From: Thoreauomyces humboldtii
Lineage: Eukaryota > Chytridiomycota > Chytridiomycetes > Spizellomycetales > Powellomycetaceae
Direction of reading: 5' to 3'
NCBI GenBank assembly: GCA_027596035.1
Contig: JADGJA010000418.1
Span: forward strand, 1 to 19,333
Length of the DNA: 19,333 nt
Shown here: piece by piece, positions 8,701 through 16,857 of the stretch
Layout of the letters: every line of letters starts with the position of its first letter
How positions within the stretch are numbered: the stretch's first letter is position 1
The notes under the pieces: generated by a model
Databases searched by the model: none
What the model was told of the DNA's origin: nothing
The model's input: only the letters and a program-made list of their open reading frames with translations
Made by a program: the position numbers and the translations under genes

Positions 8701-11700
8701 AGCTCTGCCGCCGAGGTACCCCGAGTCTTTGAGTGAACCATGTCGGGCAGCACGCGCGAGAGCGCTCCGAGAAGATCAATGCAAAGTGCCATGTCACAGC
8801 GCTCGACAAGATATCCCCACGAGAGACGTTCGATGTCGTAGCCGACGAGAAGGTCTGGGTCGCAGTGACGCACGCGAGAAACAAAGGCGTCAATCAGGGC
8901 TCTCTCATCTTCTACTTCCTCAACAACGCAGTCTGTACGGTTTGAGGTTCTTAGTTCAGCGCAAACAATGACAAAGCTTCTTTTTCAAAGGGGCTCAGAC
9001 GACGTACCCGATAATCCGAGCTTAGCGAACGGGAAGTATGATTCATCTTTAACGATTATGACACCCACAAAGTATCCCTTTCGACGTCCATTACTGGGGA
9101 ACCTGGAATCATCTTCGTGGTGTAGGCAGTAGAAAAGCGCACTCACTGGATCTAGCGCTGGATCGGGTAGCTTGCCTTCACGGCAATTGACTAAAAGCGT
9201 CCATTCAGTCGAGGGTAGAAGTTGGATAGCCAGAAAATGATTGATATACCGTGCAGTTCCATGCTCATGAGATAAGTATACTGCTTGATCCGGGTGACCG
9301 TTTCAGGAATATTGAATTGGCTATACTTGAATCCGTATTCGTTTTTAGGAGTCGGAGCTTCTAACTAGATGAAACTTAGAGAGCCAGCAAAGCTGCGCTG
9401 CCCCCTTGAACTCCTTGTACCTGTGAAATTTGCTCCGCTTTGCGCTGTCCTGCAAGCAAACTCGGGCCACGGGCTTGAGGAGCTGGCGCTCCGTAGTCAG
9501 ATTAATGATCTTTTTTCGAAGGAAGCAGAGCAGCCTACCTCGTGCAGTCTCCGAAGGTAAAGCCACCTGCGCCTTGAGCCAACTGAGAGAAGCGTTCCGA
9601 GACGGCGGTGCCTCTTTGACCATCCATCGGCGGATGGATATCTGGGATTGACTGAAAATTGAAAGCGTAAGTGCCAATGCGGCCCACCATTTCGTCGTAC
9701 ACAAGATCACGCACTCCTCATATTCACTCAAGCCTTCAACTTTCTGTAATTGTGGGTTTCTCTCTGTAAACTTGCCAGTTTCGAGATGAGAATCAAAAGC
9801 CGGCAAGGAAGCAGCATCAGCTGGACGAAAGCGGAATTCCTTTCCAGCATAAACGCGAGCCCGGGGTGGGACATCTTTGGAATTGCTGAAGAAGGGCTCT
9901 GTATATATTACGGTGGGGATCTTGCAGTCGGACATTGTCGACAGAAGATGAGCGGATGTGGGTGGGGCCGCAACAGGACGGTACAGTCCTTCATTTGCGG
10001 TGCTGATGTTGGAAGGCGAAGACCGCGGAGGGTTTAGCGCCGAGACGGATTCTGGAATAATAGATTCGTCAGAAGTTTGGGAAGAGAAGCATATAGTATC
10101 TGTCGTAGGTGGCACTGATGCGGGTGGCAGCGAGGGCTCCTCCGCCGATGTGTTGGGATGATGAGTCAAGACAGAACCGACCGACAGCTCCGAATCCTCG
10201 CTTTTGCGCGGTTCGATGCTAGAGTCTATCGCTATATCAGATCGCAGATCCGTGGTAGGATTGACGTTCGGGGAAACCAGTTGAGTAACGCTCACAGCTG
10301 ACCCTTTCAGAAAGGCAAAATCCGTCACTTGATCTAATTGGTCGACGGTTGCCAAAACGGGTTTCATCAAGCTTTGACTCCCCGGCGTCGACGGTAGTGA
10401 CAAGCCGTCCACGTCAAGTGGGTTGCTGAAAGCAAAACTGATGCTAGTTTCGACCAGCGGTTTGGTCTCTCGAGATGACTGCCCTGCCATTTCCTGCCGT
10501 GCGGCGCCAGAAGCAGGCAAGCTCGTCGTCGCAGGAGATGGGTTCCATTCACTATGCGCGTCAATGTCCATCAAGGACTCTCGAGATGACGGCTCTTCCA
10601 TTTCCTGCGGTCCGGCGCCAGAAGCAGGCAAGCTTGTCGTCGCAGGAGATGGGTGCCATTCGCTATGCGCGTCAATGTCCATCAATTCCAACAATTCCGC
10701 TTCAGGAAAGGCGTTGTCCCAGTCTCCAGCAGCAAAGGGAACTTTCACTTTTTCCGACTGGTAACCGGCGTGCGGCTCTACGAGCCCCTCCAACATGGGA
10801 ATCGCCATTGTCTGTGCTTGAATAGCCTCGTCCCCTTTTCCTATCAAGGATGGCACAACCGAGAAGTCGGTATCGACATTGGGTGAAGAAGGATGCCACG
10901 CGCTTTGAGTGGAATTAGTAGTCATATCGTCGATGATGTAAGCGTTGGACTCATCAATAAGCTTGTTATCGACGTTTCGGGTTTGTCGGTCTACGAGGGA
11001 CGGACTAGAGCGCTGCGAGAGTGAGAGATTCATAGAAGATGCTCTTGAGGTTTCTGCCCGAAGCATCTCCAAAAGGTCTTGGTCAGAGGCGGGCTGGATA
11101 TCGCCATATGCCCGGTGGAGCAGAGGCGAGTGGTTGTCCAAGTTGTGACGCTGCTCGGACGACTCTGCGAAGTAGGCCGGCAAAGGACTGGTAGGCTCGT
11201 GTTCAGGTGATGACTGTGAAGGCCTGACAGCGATGACTTGCTCCTGCTGAAGCTCACTGATAGGTGCTGCGGCGACTTGACGATGCAAGGGTTCCTGCGA
11301 GTAGAATCGTTTCGTCGTTTCCTCAAACAACAATGTTGGACGCCTTCGTTTTGCTCGGGAATGTGTAGGCGAGTGACACTCAATATGAAGTTGAGGACTA
11401 CTCCGACCGGAGCCTGGCGACGGGTCAGATGCGAACAGCTGCTGTGGCTTGCTAATCAAAGTCGTTGGACTGCCAGGCTTTGCTGAAGGGGTTTCCGGTA
11501 CGGGCCGATTGTTCCATATGCTTTGCAAATGTTGGCTCTGCAAATCTGGTGACCACATGTTTCTGGCATCGGTGAAGCGGTGGGGTAGAGGTGTACGTGG
11601 GGCCGGCATAGAAATGTTCAGGCTCTCGACTACAGGTTTCTGTGTCGTAACAAGTAGTAAGGGGGACTGTGGGTCCACTTGATGACGAGAAGACCTCGCG

Positions 11701-14242
11701 TGTAGTATAGGAGAGTCCAAACTTGCGGCATTAGGCATAGGACTCGCAGGAGCGCGTTTCGAGGTAGTAGCAGACGGGTCGTTTCTCGCAAATAACTCTC
11801 CGCGTGCTTCGCTACGTTTGCGTTTCCGCCGCACTGGTATCTCGACACATACAAATGAGCGCTTGGAGGGCGGCTTCCGTCCGCGGATAGGCTCCAATAG
11901 GATTGCCTCGGATTCGCTTGACGACGACAAGCATAGCGATGTGCCACGGCGCTTTCGTATCCTGATAGGCGGGGAGCTACTGGGCTCGCGACCAAAGAGG
12001 TGGCCTACCGGTGCAGAATGCGGCAAACTAGACGAGAGCAATCTGGGGCTTCCGCCAAGTTGACTGGACTGATCCGACGTGCTCTCTTCGTCGGTTGCGT
12101 CCTTGTAAAGGAGATCATCCTGGGAGTCCCAGCCGCCATCCAGCTGTGGTAACCTTCTGTGCCCCTTTGCAACGTTTTCCATGACAGCTGTGTCCATTTC
12201 TATTTGCGCGAGCTCCATTTGATCAGAAAGATCGTCAAACTCATGTCCGAATTCAGGTTCTTCGTCCGCCTGCGCCAAAGGTTTAAGTCCCGCATCCCGG
12301 CGCGCCTGCGTCAACCTCGCAGTGAGACCCACAGAGGCACCCAGCTGCTCGTTCAGGGGTGCAAGTGAAACACGATTCGTTCTCATAGACGCCGGTTTCT
12401 CAGTCTGGTGACGGCCCGACAACGGTGATGCCTCCGCAGAGTTAGGGGTCGTAGGTGTCGCAGGTTCACGCAATGGTGTCTGCAGAGGTGTTAGCGGAGT
12501 CTGAGACGAGAGAAGTATTTCGCATTCTTCGAGCACTTCGTCGAGAAGACCCTCCTGTTCGTCTTCATCGTCCCCGAAATCTGACTTGTCTTCTACCAGT
12601 GCGTCTTTGTGCAAATTCTCGTCCTATACGACAGGAACATGTTATGGCTATGGAGATTGGCAACAAAACCGAGGTTCTAAGTCCATCTACCACTTCCGCC
12701 GGGACTGCTTGTGTGAGACGTGTGATGTCAACGGCTGGCTCGAAGACAGGTCGATTGTTTGGCAATCGGCCTGAGGACTGGCCAGCAAGATTGGGTGGTG
12801 CGGCTTGTTTGGTTAAAATTTGACCTGTGACCGTTTGATTCGGATTCCAGCACGGTACCGCCTCAAAGGCTGTTGGAATTGCCGGATTATCTTGCAAAAC
12901 GCGATCGCAATCTTTCCAGCCAGGTTTGTTCTCGTAATCCCGCTTGTTGGCCTCGATAGCTGCCGCCAGATCCTTGAGGAGACGAGCTTCGTTATCCCAT
13001 GGCGAATGAACATGAGGGGACCTGCCTCGTGGAGTGAACATTTCCTCCGCTGGCAAGGGTGGAAGACCTTTTGCCGCCCGCCGACTTTGCTCGTCCTGAG
13101 TGGGAGTTTCAGCTAAGAAACAAGGCTTGTATAACAGATTTGGAAGAGAAACTCACTTTCCAAGCCGCAGCCAGTGAAGGAACGAGTTTTTCCTTGATCT
13201 GCGAGGGCGGTGCAGCGTTGGACGCAGTCCGTTCCAAGCTGACTACCGGGGCGTCGGAACGCTCCTTAATGCGATGTCGATTCATGACATCGATCGTCCA
13301 AGCATCTAGCTCCAACTCGCAGTGGCTCTGTCGTTGCAACCGATAGCGGGATGGCCATTGCAACCGTTCCGGCATATTTGCATTGGTGTAGTAGCCCGAG
13401 CTGCTCGACGCTTCGACCCTGACGATCTCTTGATGGAAAAGTGTGCTTGGATGAGTGATGTTAGTTCCTGTTGCCACTCACGAGTGCATTGCATACCATT
13501 GATGGGCATTCGGAAGCGGGCATCGTGTAGGTCCAGGAAATCCATGCCGTAGAGGTTGTAGTCGATGAAGAGTTGGTGCAGATAGGCCAGATGCGCTTCG
13601 TGCGGTTGGAATGCCGTATTCATGATGCTGCCACGTTCTAAGCACTGAACTATTTTACTCGTCTGATATGGGCTCGAATACGATATCTTGAGGAACGGAG
13701 CGTATTGAGGGTGAAAACCGTAAAACGGGACCCCTTTCACCAGCTCCACGGATACGATGTAGAGAGCCTTTTTGATCTCCTCTCTGGTCTTTTCAAGAAG
13801 TATCCCGACGGCGAGATTGAGCGACTCGCCAAAGTTGCGGATATAATCCTCAGCTGTGATTCATTCGCCTGCAATCAGCGACACGGCTCTGTCTGGTCCA
13901 AGAAGTGGCTGAAGTGCCTTACACTGAGACAAATCGACCGGTCCTTTGTAGGGCACATATAAATACGGATACGCCTAATGATGGAAACGGTCAGCTCGAC
14001 GAGCTCACCGCACCTTGCCTCCTCGAACGGTTACGCCTTACATCATGCAAATGCACGCAAGCTTTCTGCCCCAACGCAGTGACACCAAAGATGCGAACAA
14101 CAGGGACCTTGAATCCCTTGGTGAGGGGAGTGACAAACTGTTGGGGAACATGGTCCAGGAGTGTCTGAGGGTACGTTTGATAGTGGTCTGCGGTGATTAT
14201 GCGAATGGAGACGGCGGCGCTGTCCACGGCAGCGGTGGCCAT
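5749..14242 (-). CDS. REV3: DNA polymerase zeta catalytic subunit REV3
   Basis: Family B polymerase that extends past DNA lesions with REV7. My model has 23 exons: 14242-14042, 13974-13923, 13853-13497, 13428-13157, 13095-12691, 12623-9711, 9641-9539, 9444-9421, 9360-9250, 9190-9008, 8932-8566, 8489-8346, 8264-8001, 7934-7819, 7754-7627, 7569-7417, 7355-7176, 7124-6952, 6892-6761, 6691-6521, 6453-6371, 6302-6066, 5999-5749; about 2,339 residues, between the yeast and human lengths. The N-terminus (VPVVRIFG, PYLYVPY, QPHEAHLAYL) is family-typical. A poorly conserved 1,000-residue middle carries candidate REV7-binding motifs near 1309 and 1401. The exonuclease-like region has SMELHG and GYDIERLSWGYL in place of catalytic acidic motifs, so proofreading is probably absent, as in REV3 generally. 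Polymerase motifs: DFQSLYPSI (D1784), NVTYGYTGASFSGRMP, YGDTDS (about 1948). C-terminal CysA (C2247, C2250, C2259, C2262) and CysB (C2291, C2294, C2307, C2312; 4Fe-4S site) are intact. The micro-exon at 9421-9444 and the intron 9642-9710 are the least certain parts. Confidence 0.95.
6000..6065 (-). other. Stop-free 66-nt intron inside the REV3 CysA zinc motif
   Basis: Reading straight through would put 22 extra residues between the two cysteine pairs of CysA. Removing 6000-6065 (donor GTATGA, acceptor CTCTACAG on the minus strand) restores CIVCQEMTTGEVCDRC, with the C-x2-C-x8-C-x2-C spacing I recall for the human protein. The intron is therefore strongly supported although it leaves the frame open. 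Confidence 0.85.
6454..6520 (-). other. Probable GC-AG intron in REV3
   Basis: The conserved text PPEELLAS before and SLRLNGEYYIARQLVPAL after this 67-nt interval join in frame only if the donor is AG|GCATGT and the acceptor GCGCAG|T. The nearby GT (in CATGTGAAG) gives the wrong phase. GC-AG introns are a known minor class, usually with a strong AG|GC donor, as here. A perfect 7-bp hairpin (6432-6438 with 6445-6451) lies directly at the start of the following exon. Confidence 0.75.
10468..10689 (-). repeat. 111-bp tandem duplication in the REV3 linker (two 37-residue repeats)
   Basis: Bases 10468-10578 and 10579-10689 are near-identical direct copies. In the REV3 frame each encodes a 37-residue unit containing MDIDAHSEW and PSPATTSLPASGA, covering about residues 1075-1148. 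The period is a multiple of three, so the frame is kept. The duplication looks recent and lies in the disordered-looking linker, away from catalytic regions. Confidence 0.9.
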
Positions 14243-14561
14243 TCCCACCTGTTCCTGCGGCCTCCTGCCTCACGGACCCACGCACGGTGGAAACGAGTAC
14301 TTTATCGGATATGCTGAAAGCCCAGAACGCGCGATCGTAGTGCCCTACAGTATCCGCCCTCGTACACTCCCGAGGATGGCCTTGCCCAAGTGGTAATGTC
14401 GTGACGAAAGAGAGATGCGGGAGAGGGACGAGCTCAGGATCAGCAATGGACTAGCATAGCCACAACGGAAATCGTGAGTCCTCCTCACGGCTCAACCCCC
14501 CTGGTGACATGAGATCAGCCCAAGGCATCTTCAACAAGGACGATAAGCCAGGGACGCGACC
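14243..14561. promoter_or_regulatory. Shared divergent promoter region of REV3 and RTF1
   Basis: The 319 bp between the two start codons must contain both 5' UTRs and both promoters. No TATA box is clear on either strand. An AACGCGCG sequence near 14319 is close to, but not, the ACGCGT element of cell-cycle MBF factors. I see no gene in this interval. Confidence 0.5.
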
Positions 14562-16716
14562 ATGGACGACATCCTGGCATCAATTCTTGGGGGAGGGACG
14601 ACCAGCAAGCAGTCAACATCAAGGGCTGCTTCCGCCTCTCCCCCACCGAAACCTTCCGGCAGGCGAACTAACGACAACCACCGGGATTCCCATCGCAGAA
14701 CGAGGTATCGTTCTCCCTCCTTTTCTGCCCGTACAAAGTCGACCGCTCTTCTCATTTCCTCTGCTTTGTTTCGTGGGCGGAAAGGCGAGGCGCACAGTTG
14801 GATAGCGAGTCAGAGGACGGACAAGCCGGTAGCTCGGACGACGATGACGACCAGCTTTCGGACGGCGAGGAGTGGGCCGACGTCAAGACGTGGGACCTCC
14901 AAACGCTGATGGGAGACGATGCTGATCGACAGAGGTGGGAAGATCTGTGCTCTGACCATCACGCGACGAAATCTCAATTCATGTTCTCTCCTTGCCAGAC
15001 TCATGGGCATGTCGGAACTGGCGCGTGAAGGCGTCCTGGCCGAACGACGAACGCGAGTCGAAAAGATGCAGGAGCGACTGGAGGTCAAGCGGATGCTTCG
15101 GAGGCGACCGAGCGGTCAGCCGAAGAACAAACGAGCGACGGAAGTTGACGAGGACGAACGTAGGAACTGCCGGCTGTCATCCGCGGCCATCGGGCAGGTT
15201 GTTGAGATTGTGGGCTTTTCTTGATCTCAGGTCCAGCGAAGAGGCAGACGACGGAGCAGGCGCGGAGATTGAAGTCCATCTCGAATCTGCGGAAGGAGAG
15301 AGAAAAGAAAACGAAGGCCATCATGGTGAATACTGCCTCGCAATCGAGATTTGCGAGCTCGAGGACTCTTTTTAATCAAGCTTTCCTGTTTGGAAGGAGG
15401 AGGATGGAGACGACGATGCCCGTAGCGTCGATTCTGAACCCCGCCGGTCGAGGAACGAGCACGAGGCGAAGGCCAAAGCGTCGAAACGTCAAGAAGAAGA
15501 GGTGGGTCCCAAGCGAAGTCGAAACCTCCTCATGAGACCGAGCTCATATTGACGCGCATCTCGCTTCCAGGACGCCCGAGATGCGTTGCGGGCTCTTCCG
15601 ACATATACAGAGGTTCTGAAGCTTCAGATCACTCGCGCTGAGCTGCTTGGTTGGGTCTTTGCTCCTTTCTTCGACGCGACGGCAAAAGGTAGGAATGAAA
15701 ATTTTGAGTAGCAGGAGAGGAAGGTACTCACGTTGATTAACATCAAGGTTGCTTCGTTCGGTATGGCGTGGGAGCGGACGCGAAGGATCCCTCGAAGAAC
15801 GTGTATCGGCTATGCTACATTGAACGTAAGTGCTCTGTTATAGTGATTTTCGAGGGAGTGAGCCGGGATTGCTCAGGCGGAATGCTTTTTTAGACGTCAA
15901 TGAGACCGCGCGACCCTACCAGGTCGAGGGCAAAACGATACCAAAGACTGCCACTATGAGCCACGCTAGTGCAGAGCGCGACAACACGTTTGCCAAAGTG
16001 TCGAACAGCCCCATCAGTCAGGTAAGTGGAGCAAGACGCCCGGACCCGGTTTTCTTTCATACCTTTCCATTGTAATCTTACTCTGAAACCTCCGTGCAGA
16101 ACGAGTATCAGCGTTGGATAGACACGATGCTTTATGAAAAGATCAAGTGGGAAGGGAGTGTGCATGAGAAGCAAGAGGAGCTGTACAAAGCTCGGAACCA
16201 CACTTTTACGAATGTACGTGCACTGCTGCTCGCTAAAAGATTGGAAGACGGTCTCCGCTCAGCGGAGAACCGAAATCTAACAGTTTTTATTATTTTCACT
16301 AAACAAATCCTCCGGGTTTACAGGAAGAAGTGGCGGCAATGGTGGCGAAGAAAACCGCATTGCAACGTATCCCCGTCAACCTTACCACGGCCCTCCCGGA
16401 ACTCCAGCGCAAAATCATGTACGCCGAGGAGAAGGGTGACGCGGAAAAGCAGGCGCAGCTGCAGCAACAGTTGGACCGCCTTCTTTCCCTCATGCCGAAA
16501 CCGAGGAAGGGAGGACCGTCTAACACCAATCAGAGGGTGGCGGGTGCTAGCGCTGCCGACGCTTCAAGGGCCGCTCTGGCGCCTGGGAGGTCGGGCAAGC
16601 TGGATTCGCATCTGAAACCGGTGAGCATGAAGGATGTCTCGAACGCCTGGGACGACAAATTCGCATTCGACCCAGCTTTAGACGAGGTCGATGCGGTTGT
16701 GTTTGCAGAGGTTTGA
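14562..16716 (+). CDS. RTF1: Paf1 complex subunit RTF1 (Plus3 domain)
   Basis: RTF1 travels with RNA polymerase II: in known relatives its Plus3 domain binds phosphorylated Spt5 and its histone-modification domain stimulates Rad6-Bre1 ubiquitination of H2B. The ten-exon model is 14562-14704, 14806-14934, 14999-15159, 15231-15325, 15397-15501, 15571-15688, 15748-15825, 15894-16021, 16100-16213 and 16324-16716, in frame for 487 residues. Seen in order: MDDILASILGG start; acidic DDDDDQLSDGEEW; DADRQRLMGMSELAREGVLAER, the conserved helix ahead of Plus3; a basic linker; Plus3 at about 214-325 (LKLQITRAELLGWVFAPFF, KGCFVRYGVG, VYRLCYIE, NEYQRW); KARNHTFTN; and a helical C-terminus rich in Lys, Glu and Gln. 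The exon 2 acceptor is uncertain: 14806 is in phase, whereas the CAG at 14797 would not be with this donor. It is shorter than yeast and human RTF1. Confidence 0.93.
16252..16268 (+). repeat. 7-bp hairpin inside RTF1 intron 9
   Basis: TCTCCGC (16252-16258) and GCGGAGA (16262-16268) are perfect inverted copies around a TCA loop. They lie in the last and longest RTF1 intron (16214-16323, 110 nt). Such a hairpin could shorten the effective splice distance; this is inference. Confidence 0.5.
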
Positions 16717-16857
16717 CGATGAGTGGTGTAGGCAGTGCAGCTTTTCTTTCTTTTTTGGGGAGTTTCCGATCGCGGCTCTTATATATGTGCCAAAGCTGGG
16801 ACGATGTCCTCGGTGGCGGTGCGATCTGAATCAAGGTTCTCGTGACCGGGCGCGAGA

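Noticed and set aside
9540..9658. Alternative REV3 frame reading IPDIHPPMDGQRG
   Set aside because: It is open with good codons and splices in phase to the 29-nt exon, but it removes the PPSR...WL motif that aligns with the family.
13109..13477. Separate minus-strand gene suggested by a 122-codon frame
   Set aside because: It is REV3 exon 4 plus intron sequence; its RQSHCELELDAW text belongs to the REV3 N-terminal region.
14310..14330. MluI cell-cycle box in the REV3-RTF1 promoter
   Set aside because: The sequence is AACGCGCG, not ACGCGT, so the match is incomplete.
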